A stretch of DNA of 19,286 nucleotides from DAOTOJ01 sp035451285 (GCA_035451285.1 DAOTOJ010000008.1:1-19286), one strand, 5' to 3'. Shown: positions 6,641 to 14,565, counted from the first letter of the stretch. Made by a program: numbers and translations. The notes: generated by a model not told the origin, from the letters alone.

Positions 6641-8777
6641 TATTTATAATCTCTTCCTGGCTTTCTTTAAAGTTTAGCGTAAAAACTTTAGAAATACCAT
6701 CCCTCATTGTTACACCATATAAAATATCAGCCACTTGCATCACCGCCCTATTATGGGTTATCAAAATAAATTGAACATCTTGGGAAGTTTCTTTTAAAAG
6801 ATTGGCTAATTTTAAAGAATTAGTTTCATCAAGTGAAGCATCGACTTCGTCCAATACCAAAAATGGCGGTTTGGAAAAAGAAACAATTGCCAGTAGAATT
6901 GCCAGAGAAGTTAACGACCTTTCTCCTCCTGATAAAGCTTCAATTGACTTTATTTTTTTTCTAGGCAAATTAACATTAATTTCAATTCCTTCAATTGTTT
7001 GGGAATTACCATTATCGTTTTTAATTAAAGGCACAATTTTTAAATTAGCCTTGCCTCCTTGAAAAAGAATTTCAAAATATTTTTGAAATTCTTTAGAAAT
7101 GCTATTAATTGCCTCTTGAAAATCTGTTTTTATTTTTTCTGTTAAAAAGCTGTTTAAATTTTCTAAGTCATTCAGCGCTTTTTCTAAATCCTGTTTCTGG
7201 TTAGTTATAAATTCAAATCTTTCTTTTAAATCGTTAAAAGAATTAATAATTTCTTCATCAACTTCTCCAATAGTTGCTAATTCTTTTTTCAATTTAAAAA
7301 TTTGGATTTCTAACTTTTCTGCTTCCAACTCTCCAATTTCCGGCTTATTAATTAACTCTTGGTTTTGCTTTATAAATTCTTCAAAATTTAAATTGCTTTC
7401 TTGCATTTTTTTTCTTAAATCGTTTTCATAAAATTCTCTTTTTTCCTTTAGAAAATTTAAATTGTTAAGAGAATCCTCTTTTTCTTTTAGAATTTTTCTC
7501 TGGTTTTCTATTTTGAAAATAAGTTCTTTTAAACTTTGAGTTTTTTGAAACTCTTGACTATCTAAATCATTAATTTCTTTAGTTGCTTTTTCAATTTCAC
7601 CCAAAATTAAATTCAGTTCTTTTTGAATTTTATCCCTTTGATTAACTAATTCATCTTGCGTGGAATTTTGGCGATTTTCTTCGTCGCTTAAAAATTTTTT
7701 CAGGGAACCAATAAGTTTTTGAATTTCAATTTTTAACTTTTCTAGATCAGAAAATCCCAAAAATGAATTTAGGGAACTTAAAATCTCTTGTAATTTATTA
7801 GTTGCTTGAGACAAAGAAAAATTTGGTGTTGTTTGAAAGTTGGAAATAATTTTAATTTGGCCCTCTAAGCTCCCCAGACTTCTTAAAACTTCATCTCGTT
7901 TATATTCTAAATTTCTAAGTTTAGTTTGTAATTCGTTTTTTATAACTGAATCACTAATAGAATTTTCTAAAGTTAGTTTATTTTCTTCTTCTTTTAAAAA
8001 ATTTTTGATTGTTTGAATTTCGGAAATCAATAATTCTTCATTGATTTCCGGAGTTCTAAAATTTTCGTTAAGCTGCTTTATTTTGAAAGAAAAATAAATT
8101 TTTTCTTTTTCTTGTAATTCTAATTCTTTATCTTTTCTTTTCTCCCATTTATCAACTTGCCTTTTTAAAGAACGGAGGTTTGGCTCTAATTCCATTAAAA
8201 TATTCCGCGATTGTTCTAGGTTATTTTTAGTTTCTTCAATCTTGTTTGAAGCTTCGTTTTTTTTCAACCGCAATTCTTTTAAACCAATCATTTCTTCTAT
8301 CATTTCAACTCTTTCAATAGGAGAAGAACGCAAAAATAAATCAACTGATCCTTGATTAATTATCCCTAAACCCTTAACTCCTAATTTAGCGCTAGCTAAA
8401 ATTCCAACCAAATCCTTCAATCTTATTGAAGATTTGTTTAAAAAATATTCCGATGTTCCATCTCGATATATTTTTCTGGTAATTTCAATTTCTTCAAAAT
8501 CAACTGGAAAAATTTTAGAGGAATTATCAAAAGTAGCTTTAACTGAAGCAAAACCAGCTGGCGGTTTTTTCAAATTTCCAGAAAAAATAATTTCAACTAA
8601 ATTTGAAACTCTTAAATTTTTAAAACTTTGCTCTCCCAAAACCCAACGAATAGCATCAACGACATTTGATTTGCCACTGCCATTTGGGCCAACAATTGCT
8701 GTAAGATTTTTTGAAAAATCAAAAGTTATTTTTTCTGGAAAGGATTTAAAACCTAAAATTTCTAAACTTTTAAACAT
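6624..8777 (-). CDS. smc: Short SMC-family chromosome structure ATPase, apparently without hinge domain
   Basis: A 717-residue SMC protein against about 1150-1200 in most bacteria. The head is complete: Walker A GPNGSGKSN (30-38), Q-loop IINQGSVDLFL with Q142, SSPIERVEMIEEMIGL (151-166), the pre-signature helix ERFEFITNQKQDL (519-531), signature ALSGGERSL from 614, Walker B FLVLDEVDASLD (639-650) and the LITHNR switch. Between the heads lie two Glu/Lys-rich coiled-coil arms (about 165-305 and 370-540) joined by about 60 residues (309-365) of Ser/Asn/Leu-rich sequence. I find no hinge with its Gly-rich dimer interface. The context rpmF-nusB-rnc-smc resembles the common bacterial rnc-smc order. 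It starts 2 nt after rnc. RecN or Rad50 are less likely because the head motifs and the context are those of SMC. Confidence 0.9.
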   Translation of the reverse strand: MFKSLEILGFKSFPEKITFDFSKNLTAIVGPNGSGKSNVVDAIRWVLGEQSFKNLRVSNLVEIIFSGNLKKPPAGFASVKATFDNSSKIFPVDFEEIEITRKIYRDGTSEYFLNKSSIRLKDLVGILASAKLGVKGLGIINQGSVDLFLRSSPIERVEMIEEMIGLKELRLKKNEASNKIEETKNNLEQSRNILMELEPNLRSLKRQVDKWEKRKDKELELQEKEKIYFSFKIKQLNENFRTPEINEELLISEIQTIKNFLKEEENKLTLENSISDSVIKNELQTKLRNLEYKRDEVLRSLGSLEGQIKIISNFQTTPNFSLSQATNKLQEILSSLNSFLGFSDLEKLKIEIQKLIGSLKKFLSDEENRQNSTQDELVNQRDKIQKELNLILGEIEKATKEINDLDSQEFQKTQSLKELIFKIENQRKILKEKEDSLNNLNFLKEKREFYENDLRKKMQESNLNFEEFIKQNQELINKPEIGELEAEKLEIQIFKLKKELATIGEVDEEIINSFNDLKERFEFITNQKQDLEKALNDLENLNSFLTEKIKTDFQEAINSISKEFQKYFEILFQGGKANLKIVPLIKNDNGNSQTIEGIEINVNLPRKKIKSIEALSGGERSLTSLAILLAIVSFSKPPFLVLDEVDASLDETNSLKLANLLKETSQDVQFILITHNRAVMQVADILYGVTMRDGISKVFTLNFKESQEEIINNEIKN

Positions 8778-8779
8778 AG

Positions 8780-9472
8780 TTATTTATTCCAACCTTTTAT
8801 TTTTAAAGCTTTTTTAGCAGCTTCAACTTCAGCTTCTTGCTTAGAACTGCCTTCTGCTTGAGCAATTTTTTTATCATTTAAATAAACCCCGACTAAAAAT
8901 TTTTTGTCATGATCCGGCCCCCATTCTTTTAACAATTGATAATGGGGAGTAATTAACTCTTTGGCTTGAGCTTGTTCTTGAAAATAACTTTTTGAATCTT
9001 TAAATAATTTTTTAGAAATAATAAGTTTCAAATAAGGAATCAGGTTTTTAATGATAAATTTTTTGGCATTAGAATAACCACCGTCTAAATAAATTGCGCC
9101 AACTAAAGCTTCAAAGGTATTGCCCAAAATTTCATTTTTAGCTTTTAAATTATTTTGTCTCTCGCCTTTTGATAATAAAATAAATTCATCAAGTTTTAAT
9201 TGATGGGCAACTTTCGCCAAAGTTGAAGCGCTGACCAGGGCTGAACGGTATTTGGTTAATTCTCCCTCCTCCAAATTTTTAAATTTTTCAAATAAATATT
9301 TAGTAACTACTAGTTCCAAAACGGCATCGCCTAAAAATTCTAATCGTTCATTATGAGGCAGTTTCCAGTTTTTATTTTCATTTAAATAAGAACGATGGGT
9401 TAAAGCTTCTTTTAATAAGTTTTTATTTTTGAAAGTGTAACCTATTTCTTTTTCTAAAGCTTCCAAGGGCAT
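8780..9472 (-). CDS. rnc: Ribonuclease III
   Basis: A 230-residue double-strand-specific RNase for rRNA precursor processing and mRNA turnover. Seen: the RNase III signature ERLEFLGDAVLE at 42-53 with E45 and D49, the second metal motif GNTFEALVGAIYLDGG at 117-132 with E121, and a C-terminal double-stranded RNA-binding domain at about 155-228, ending KQEAEVEAAKKALK. The residue that is Asp in most members (D114 of E. coli) is Asn here (N118); the codon is AAT. The other metal ligands are intact, so activity is likely. It lies between nusB (3 nt) and smc (2 nt) with no Shine-Dalgarno. Confidence 0.95.
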   Translation of the reverse strand: MPLEALEKEIGYTFKNKNLLKEALTHRSYLNENKNWKLPHNERLEFLGDAVLELVVTKYLFEKFKNLEEGELTKYRSALVSASTLAKVAHQLKLDEFILLSKGERQNNLKAKNEILGNTFEALVGAIYLDGGYSNAKKFIIKNLIPYLKLIISKKLFKDSKSYFQEQAQAKELITPHYQLLKEWGPDHDKKFLVGVYLNDKKIAQAEGSSKQEAEVEAAKKALKIKGWNK

Positions 9473-9475
9473 AGT

Positions 9476-9904
9476 TTATTTAAGGCTATCAATGTTTTTA
9501 TAAATGCTTCCCAAAACACCATTTACAAATCTGCCAGAGGTTTCACCGCTAAATTCTTTAGCTAATTCAATTGCTTCATTAATTGCTACTTTAGCTGGCA
9601 CCTCTTGAGAGTCAGCATAAAGCAATTCGTAAATTCCAAGTCTTAAAATATTTCTATCAACTAAGTTGATTTTACTAATAGGCCACTCGGGAGCAAATTT
9701 TTCAATTAATTTATCAATTTCTTCTTTATGCTCCATAATACCCCTTAACAGATTTTTTGAAAATTCTGGGTCTTTAATAACTGGCCAAAATTCATTAAGA
9801 TTATTTTCTAATAAAGCTAAATAATTTTTTTCGCTAAAATTATTAAAATCTAACTCATAAAGAGTTTGAATAATTGCTGATCTAGAAGAATGCCTATTTG
9901 CCAT
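9476..9904 (-). CDS. nusB: Transcription antitermination factor NusB
   Basis: A 142-residue all-helical RNA-binding protein that, with NusE (S10), binds boxA in rRNA leaders and supports antitermination. Seen: the N-terminal HSSRSAIIQTLYELDF helix, the central INLVDRNILRLGIYELLY segment, VPAKVAINEAIELAKEFS and the terminal RFVNGVLGSIYKNI, all diagnostic. The length is normal. It follows rpmF by 5 nt and precedes rnc by 3 nt. It has a Shine-Dalgarno-like AAGGA at 9916-9920, 11 nt before the ATG, within the end of rpmF. Confidence 0.95.
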   Translation of the reverse strand: MANRHSSRSAIIQTLYELDFNNFSEKNYLALLENNLNEFWPVIKDPEFSKNLLRGIMEHKEEIDKLIEKFAPEWPISKINLVDRNILRLGIYELLYADSQEVPAKVAINEAIELAKEFSGETSGRFVNGVLGSIYKNIDSLK

Positions 9905-9909
9905 ATAAA

Positions 9910-10152
9910 TTACTTTCCTTGAGCTCTGGTTGTCGCTTTTTCTTTTTCTCTTCGTTGGACTCTTTCTATTTTCTTTAAAATTTTTGCTTGAGGTTTGCCT
10001 TTATAAAAACCGCAATTAGAACAAGTAGTATTGGGTTTTATTAAAGTTCCACAATTAGTGCAACTAACTAAATTTTTTTGCTTTAAGGCAAAATGAGATC
10101 TTCCCTTGTTTCTTCTAGAATGAGTATGATGTCTAGTTGGTGTTCCTCCCAT
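9910..10152 (-). CDS. rpmF: 50S ribosomal protein L32
   Basis: An 80-residue basic ribosomal protein. It has the N-terminal basic arm with SRRNKGRSHFAL at 12-23 and a zinc ribbon formed by C31/C34 and C44/C47, ending CSNCGFYKGK. The first residues, MGGTPTRHHTHS, differ from the usual MAVPKRRTSKS, and the C-terminal tail (about 30 residues, KKIERVQRREKEK) is longer than in E. coli. It is the first gene of the long leftward operon and has its own promoter with an extended -10; the leader is about 17 nt without a Shine-Dalgarno. Confidence 0.93.
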   Translation of the reverse strand: MGGTPTRHHTHSRRNKGRSHFALKQKNLVSCTNCGTLIKPNTTCSNCGFYKGKPQAKILKKIERVQRREKEKATTRAQGK

Positions 10153-10175
10153 ATTTTTATCATTAATAGTCTTTA

Positions 10176-10204
10176 ATTATAACATTTTAAAAAATAAAAA
10201 ACAA
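10176..10204 (-). promoter_or_regulatory. Promoter for the rpmF-nusB-rnc-smc operon
   Basis: Minus strand: -35 TTGTTT (10199-10204), 17-nt spacer, and extended -10 TGTTATAAT (hexamer 10176-10181). Predicted start near 10169, about 17 nt before the ATG of rpmF. It lies back to back with the miaA promoter within the 171-nt intergenic region, which otherwise shows nothing but AT-rich sequence. Confidence 0.7.
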
Positions 10205-10276
10205 TTGTCATATTAAAAATATTCTTATTTTAAAGTTCTATAATAAATAAATATCAAATTCTAATATTTTTAGATG

Positions 10277-10304
10277 TTGAAGTTTTTAGTTATTTAGCTA
10301 GAAT
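10277..10304 (+). promoter_or_regulatory. Promoter for miaA
   Basis: Plus strand: -35 TTGAAG (10277-10282), 16-nt spacer, -10 TAGAAT (10299-10304). Predicted start near 10311, giving a leader of about 13 nt with no Shine-Dalgarno. A second TATAAT at 10239-10244 has no partner -35 at proper spacing. Confidence 0.6.
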
Positions 10305-10323
10305 ATATTAATTAATCCTTTTT

Positions 10324-11211
10324 ATGAATCTGCCAAAATTAATTGTAATTCTGGGGCCAACTGCTTCTGGCAAAACCAGTTTAGCCATTAAATTAGCTAA
10401 AAAATTCAATGGCGAAATAGTTTCAGCTGATTCTCGCCAAATTTATAAAGAACTTGGGGTAGGCTCCTCAAAAGTAACTTCTAAAGAAACCCAAGGAATA
10501 AAACATTATCTGATAGATATTATTTCTTTAAAAGAAGATTTTTCAGCTCAACAATTTAAAAAATCAGCAATCAAAGCAATTAGAGAAATAATTAAAAAAG
10601 GAAAAGTTCCGTTTTTAGTTGGCGGAACCGGCTTTTATATTCAAGCAGTAGTTGATAATCTTATTTTTCCTAAAATCGAGCCCAATAACGATCTAAGAAA
10701 AAATTTAGCTACCTATCCATCTTTTTTATTATTTAAAATTCTTCAAATCTTAAACCCCCAAAGAGCCAAACAAATAGACCAAAATAATAAACGAAGGTTA
10801 ATTAGGGCTATTGAAATTTCTCAAATTAACCCTCAAGCAAAACTTAAAAAAGGAAAATCTCTTTTTCAAACTTTAATTTTAGGAATTAGCCAAAATAGAA
10901 AAGATTTAAATGACCTGATTGAAAAAAGATTTAATATTTGGCTAAAACAGGGGTTTTTAGATGAGGTAAAAAGTTTAATGGAAAATTACAAAGAAAAAGA
11001 AATAAAAGAAATCGGGCTTCATTATTATTGGGCTTATTTATATCTGATGGGCTTTGTAGATTACGAAACTTTTGTTAATAAATCGCTAATATCTTTAAAA
11101 AATTACGCCAAAAGGCAGCTTACGTGGTTCAAAAGAGACCAAAGAATAATTTGGATTAATAGTTATAGCCAAGCTCAAAGGCTGGTAAAAAAATTTTTAG
11201 AAACTAACTAA
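10324..11211 (+). CDS. miaA: tRNA dimethylallyltransferase
   Basis: A 295-residue enzyme that adds a dimethylallyl group to A37 of tRNAs reading codons that start with U. Seen: P-loop GPTASGKTS at 11-19, D36 in SADSRQIYKEL (general base and substrate site), HYLIDI near 62, VGGTGFY near 100, NKRRLIRAIEI in the middle and the C-terminal KNYAKRQLTWFKRD. The length is slightly below the usual 300-320. It is the only complete rightward gene, with its own promoter. Its last 8 nt overlap the end of gatB on the other strand. Confidence 0.96.
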   Translation: MNLPKLIVILGPTASGKTSLAIKLAKKFNGEIVSADSRQIYKELGVGSSKVTSKETQGIKHYLIDIISLKEDFSAQQFKKSAIKAIREIIKKGKVPFLVGGTGFYIQAVVDNLIFPKIEPNNDLRKNLATYPSFLLFKILQILNPQRAKQIDQNNKRRLIRAIEISQINPQAKLKKGKSLFQTLILGISQNRKDLNDLIEKRFNIWLKQGFLDEVKSLMENYKEKEIKEIGLHYYWAYLYLMGFVDYETFVNKSLISLKNYAKRQLTWFKRDQRIIWINSYSQAQRLVKKFLETN

Positions 11212-11223
11212 GTTTTCTTTTTA
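11199..11223 (+). terminator. Possible weak intrinsic terminator after miaA
   Basis: AGAAAC and GTTTTCT flank the loop TAACTAA and can form an AT-rich stem of about 6 bp with one bulge, followed directly by TTTTA. It contains the miaA stop and lies within the last codons of gatB. The minus strand can form the same stem, followed about 5 nt later by a T-run, so it may serve both convergent units. The stem is weak. Confidence 0.3.
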
Positions 11224-12685
11224 TTAATTCTTCAACTATTTTGGGATTAGCCCTGCCTTTAGTTTCTTTAATAACTTGGCCAATTAAAAATTGCAAAGCA
11301 TTAGTTTTCCCATTTTGATAATCTAAAACAACTTTCTGATTTTGAGCTAAAATTTCATCAATTATTTTTTCTAGTTCTTTAGAGTCTGAAATTTGTCCTG
11401 AATTAGTCTGAGAAATTAATTCCTCAATAGTTATTTCTTTAGAGATCATAATGGCTAAAGAATCTTTAGCAACTCTTGAAGAAATTCTACTGCTATAAAA
11501 AGCAAAAACTAACTCTGCAAAGTTTTTAGGAGAAATTTTTATTTCGCTTAGTGGCAAATTTTTATCAGCCATTAATCCTAAAAGATCAGAAGTTAAAAAA
11601 TTAAAAGAAGTTTTTACTAATTTTTCCCAGTCATTATTTGTTAAATTATTTCTTTTAATTAATAAATAAATTTCAGAAACAACATTTTCAAAATAATCTC
11701 CTAAATCCTTATTAATAGTTAAAATTTCCGCTTCGTTTTCTAAAAGATTAAATTCCTTAACGTATCTTTGTTTACGAGCTTCTGGTAATTCCGGCAAAGA
11801 TTGTTTAATCTCATCTAAATTAATTTCGCCTTTGTTTTCTAAAATTATAATGGGAGTCAAATCCGGCTCTGGAAAATAACGATAATCATGGGCAAATTCT
11901 TTAGATCTCTGCTCATGGGTCATTTTTTTAGCTTCCAGCCAGCCCCGATTTTCTTGTTTTATTTCCCCGCCATTTTCTAAAACTTCTATTTGCCTCATTA
12001 TTTCATAATCAATTGCTTCTTCTAAAGATCTAAAAGAATTCAAATTTTTAATTTCAACTTTTACTCCTAACTTATCTGTTTTAGAAACTGAAATATTTGG
12101 TTCCACCCGCATCTCCCCTTCCTCCATTGAAGCATTGGAAACTCCTAAATATTTTAAAATTAATTGCAAATTTTGGGCAAAAACTCGAGCTTCATAGCTC
12201 GTATGAATATCTGGCTCAGTAACTAACTCCATTAAAGGAATCCCTGCCCTATTAAAATCAACTAAAGAATAATTTTGACCTTCAGGATGAATCAAGCGTG
12301 CAGTATCTTCTTCTAAATGAATTCTGGTAATTCTTATTTTAGAAATTGAGCCATCTTTGTTTTTTATTTCTAAAAACCCCCCCTTAACCAAGGGAAATTC
12401 ATATTGGGATATTTGATAACCTTTTGGCAAATCAGGATAGAAATAATTTTTTCTGTCAAAAAAAGATTTTTCTAAAATCTCACCATTAGTTGCTAAACCA
12501 ACTTTAATAACATCTAAAATTGCCTGTTTATTAGGGGTTGGCAAAACTCCAGGATGAGCCAAACAAATAGGACAAATATTTTTATTGGGAATTGTTTCTC
12601 GCGAATCATTTAAACAAGAACAAAACATTTTGGTTTTGGTCTTCAATTCCACATGAATTTCTAAACCGATTGTTGGCCGATACAT
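11204..12685 (-). CDS. gatB: Aspartyl/glutamyl-tRNA(Asn/Gln) amidotransferase subunit B
   Basis: A 493-residue kinase subunit of GatCAB, which activates and amidates mischarged Glu-tRNA(Gln) or Asp-tRNA(Asn). Seen: the start YRPTIGLEIHVELKT, a zinc site of C22, C24, C38 and C41, the signature HLEEDTARLIHPEG, DFNRAGIPLMELVTEPD, AKKMTHEQRSKEFAHDYRYF, FPEPDLTP and a C-terminal YqeY-type tRNA-binding domain from about residue 345. The subunits GatA and GatC are not in the window. It is the last gene of the secE operon, 2 nt after tmk, and ends in TAG. No Shine-Dalgarno is visible. Confidence 0.97.
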   Translation of the reverse strand: MYRPTIGLEIHVELKTKTKMFCSCLNDSRETIPNKNICPICLAHPGVLPTPNKQAILDVIKVGLATNGEILEKSFFDRKNYFYPDLPKGYQISQYEFPLVKGGFLEIKNKDGSISKIRITRIHLEEDTARLIHPEGQNYSLVDFNRAGIPLMELVTEPDIHTSYEARVFAQNLQLILKYLGVSNASMEEGEMRVEPNISVSKTDKLGVKVEIKNLNSFRSLEEAIDYEIMRQIEVLENGGEIKQENRGWLEAKKMTHEQRSKEFAHDYRYFPEPDLTPIIILENKGEINLDEIKQSLPELPEARKQRYVKEFNLLENEAEILTINKDLGDYFENVVSEIYLLIKRNNLTNNDWEKLVKTSFNFLTSDLLGLMADKNLPLSEIKISPKNFAELVFAFYSSRISSRVAKDSLAIMISKEITIEELISQTNSGQISDSKELEKIIDEILAQNQKVVLDYQNGKTNALQFLIGQVIKETKGRANPKIVEELIKRKLS

Positions 12686-12687
12686 AA

Positions 12688-13329
12688 TTATTTTAATTTT
12701 TTAATCCTGCTATTTTTCAAAACCTCTTGAAGCAAATTTTGAGAAACTTCTTTAATTGTTAAATTTCCATTAATAGCTTTAATTTTATTGGGAAATTGTT
12801 CTAGTAGCCAGTAATAATTTTTACGGACAATCCTTAAGGTTTTTTCTTTTTCAAAAAGCTCAAGTCTATTTCTTGTTGCTATCCTTTTGATGCAAACTTT
12901 AGCCGGCACATCTAAAAAAATTGTTAAATCTGGCACAATACAAAATTTATTCAAATCTAAAAGCCAATTTTTATCAAGAGTTATTCCTCCAAAGGCAACA
13001 GTTGACCAAAAATATCTTTCAGTTATCACGACTTTTGATTTTTCTAAATTGGGAATCAGCTCATTTTTTAAATGTTCTAATCTATCAGCTGTAAATAATA
13101 ATTGCAAAGTTGAAGAAGAAAAATTAATTTGAGAAGTTAAATTTTTTTTCAGCAATTCGCCAATAACCCCAGTAGTTGGCTCTTTGGTTGAAAAAACTTT
13201 AAAACCCTTAGAAATTAGATTATTTTTTAAAATCCTTGCTTGGGTTGATTTGCCACTGCCATCTAAGCCCTCAAGGTCTATAAAAAATCCGGGGTAAGGA
13301 TTTTTTATAAGCTTAAAGGATCGATTCAT
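12688..13329 (-). CDS. tmk: Thymidylate kinase
   Basis: A 213-residue enzyme that phosphorylates dTMP to dTDP with ATP. Seen: P-loop EGLDGSGKST at 20-29 preceded by FFID, TKEPTTG near 50 (dTMP-binding), the LLFTADRLEHL segment with the DR motif, ITERYFWSTVAFGG and the lid RIATRNRLELFE. The N-terminus is about 10 residues longer than usual before the first strand; no later ATG gives a better start. It lies 8 nt after rplK and 2 nt before gatB, an unusual place for it, since L1 (rplA) usually follows rplK. No Shine-Dalgarno is visible. Confidence 0.94.
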   Translation of the reverse strand: MNRSFKLIKNPYPGFFIDLEGLDGSGKSTQARILKNNLISKGFKVFSTKEPTTGVIGELLKKNLTSQINFSSSTLQLLFTADRLEHLKNELIPNLEKSKVVITERYFWSTVAFGGITLDKNWLLDLNKFCIVPDLTIFLDVPAKVCIKRIATRNRLELFEKEKTLRIVRKNYYWLLEQFPNKIKAINGNLTIKEVSQNLLQEVLKNSRIKKLK

Positions 13330-13337
13330 AAATAATC

Positions 13338-13763
13338 TTAACTAATTATTTCTATACCCATGCTTTTAGCTGTTCCTGAAACTATTTTTTTAGCTTGTTC
13401 CAAATCAGAAGTATTTAAATCTTCCATTTTTTGCTTAGCAATATCTTCTAATTGAGCTTGAGTTATTTTGCCAACTTTATTTTTATTAGGCTCACCAGAA
13501 CCTTTTTCCAAACCAGCTGCTTTTTTAAGTAAATCTGCTACTACTGGAGTTTTAACAACAAAATCATAGCTTCTATCATCCCAGACAGTTATTTCAACTG
13601 GTAAAACCATTCCCAACTTGTCTTTAGTTGCTTCATTAAACTTATTAATAAAATCTCCAATGTTTACGCCATGCTGCCCTAAAGCAGGGCCAATTGGCGG
13701 CGCCGGAGTTGCTTTACCGCCCTCAATTTGCAATTTTATCTTTGCTTTAAGTGTTTTTGCCAT
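13338..13763 (-). CDS. rplK: 50S ribosomal protein L11
   Basis: A 141-residue component of the GTPase-associated centre of the 50S subunit. Seen: the start AKTLKAKIKLQIEGGKATPA, PPIGPALGQHGVNI (the conserved proline-rich N-domain with the factor-contacting loop), DRSYDFVVKTPVVADLLKKA, the KVGKITQAQLEDIAKQK RNA-binding domain and the terminal IVSGTAKSMGIEI. Full length. It sits 10 nt after nusG, the normal order, but the usual next gene rplA is absent. Confidence 0.97.
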   Translation of the reverse strand: MAKTLKAKIKLQIEGGKATPAPPIGPALGQHGVNIGDFINKFNEATKDKLGMVLPVEITVWDDRSYDFVVKTPVVADLLKKAAGLEKGSGEPNKNKVGKITQAQLEDIAKQKMEDLNTSDLEQAKKIVSGTAKSMGIEIIS

Positions 13764-13773
13764 AAATTTTGTT

Positions 13774-14319
13774 TTAAATTTTTTTAACTTGTAAAAAATC
13801 TAATTCTACCGGAGTCTCTCTTCCAAAAATAGAAACCATTACTTTTATTTTCCCTTTTTCTTTATCAACTTCTGATAATTTTCCTTCTAAATCTTTAAAT
13901 GGCCCATCAGTAATTTTTACTAAGTCGCCTATTTCAAAATCTAATTTAAATTCCGGTCCTTCTTCGCTTATTCTTCTTTTTATTTCTGCCATTTGTTTTT
14001 CATCTACTGGAACCGGAGTAATTCCAGAACCAACAAAACCAGTAACTTGAGGGGTATTTCTAACAACATACCAAGAATCGTCATTAACAATCATTTCCAC
14101 AAAAACATAGCCTGGAAAAATCTTTTCTTCAGTAGTAATTCTTTTACCAGATCTAATTTTCACCTTTTTTTCTTTGGGGACTAAAACATTAAAAATGTAA
14201 TCTTGCATTTTAAAAGTTTCAATCCTTTGCTTTAAATTTTTAGCAACCGCTTCTTCATAACCAGCGTAGGTATGAATTACATACCATTTTCTTTCTAAAG
14301 GAATCTGCTGTTTTGCCAT
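13774..14319 (-). CDS. nusG: Transcription termination/antitermination factor NusG
   Basis: A 181-residue elongation factor that binds RNA polymerase and links it to Rho or the ribosome. Seen: the NGN domain beginning KWYVIHTYAGYEEAVAKNL, FPGYVFVEM, RNTPQVTGFVG, and a C-terminal KOW domain (about 128-181) with GDLVKITDGPFKDLEG, ending in VELDFLQVKKI. The length and domain order are standard. It follows secE by one base and precedes rplK by 10 nt, the conserved secE-nusG-rplK order. No Shine-Dalgarno is visible, so coupling to secE is likely. Confidence 0.97.
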   Translation of the reverse strand: MAKQQIPLERKWYVIHTYAGYEEAVAKNLKQRIETFKMQDYIFNVLVPKEKKVKIRSGKRITTEEKIFPGYVFVEMIVNDDSWYVVRNTPQVTGFVGSGITPVPVDEKQMAEIKRRISEEGPEFKLDFEIGDLVKITDGPFKDLEGKLSEVDKEKGKIKVMVSIFGRETPVELDFLQVKKI

Positions 14320-14320
14320 A

Positions 14321-14515
14321 TTATTTAATTATAAAAATTCTAACTCCTTCCAAAAACAGAAAATCGAAAAAGCCAATAAAAACTATGACTATTAAACATA
14401 ATACCAGTAATGACAGGGCAAAATTAATTACCTGTTTTTTGGTTGGCCAACTGACTTTTTTTATTTCCTGATACGAAGAAATAAAATAATTTTTAATTTT
14501 AGTAAAAAAATTCAT
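14321..14515 (-). CDS. secE: Protein translocase subunit SecE
   Basis: A 64-residue inner-membrane subunit of the SecYEG translocon. It has the diagnostic amphipathic segment YQEIKKVSWPTKKQVI at residues 18-33 and one transmembrane helix at about 34-58. I start it at the ATG at 14515. An upstream TTG at 14539 in the same frame is rejected because it falls inside the spacer of the promoter, upstream of the -10 box. The promoter predicts that transcription begins at the A of this ATG, so the message is probably leaderless. First gene of secE-nusG-rplK-tmk-gatB. Confidence 0.93.
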   Translation of the reverse strand: MNFFTKIKNYFISSYQEIKKVSWPTKKQVINFALSLLVLCLIVIVFIGFFDFLFLEGVRIFIIK

Positions 14516-14521
14516 ATTGCG

Positions 14522-14550
14522 ATTATAACTTAAAAACAATTTTAAATCAA
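14522..14550 (-). promoter_or_regulatory. Promoter for secE operon, predicted leaderless
   Basis: Minus strand: -35 TTGATT (14545-14550), 17-nt spacer, -10 TATAAT (14522-14527). Counting six bases (CGCAAT) after the -10 box puts +1 at 14515, the A of the secE ATG. It also decides the secE start codon. Confidence 0.75.
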
Positions 14551-14565
14551 TAAAATTTTAAGAAT

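Noticed and set aside
8434..8817. Rightward open frame of 127 codons opposite smc and rnc
   Set aside because: It is a shadow of the well-conserved SMC head and RNase III end and has no family features of its own; the same holds for smaller rightward frames at 194-379, 6802-7062, 12887-13132, 13993-14184 and 16391-16600.
10239..10244. TATAAT as an upstream promoter for miaA
   Set aside because: No -35-like hexamer at 16-18 nt spacing and no extended -10; the TTGAAG/TAGAAT pair closer to the gene fits better.
14516..14539. TTG start adding eight residues to SecE
   Set aside because: It lies upstream of the -10 box of the secE promoter, inside the spacer, so it would not be transcribed from it.
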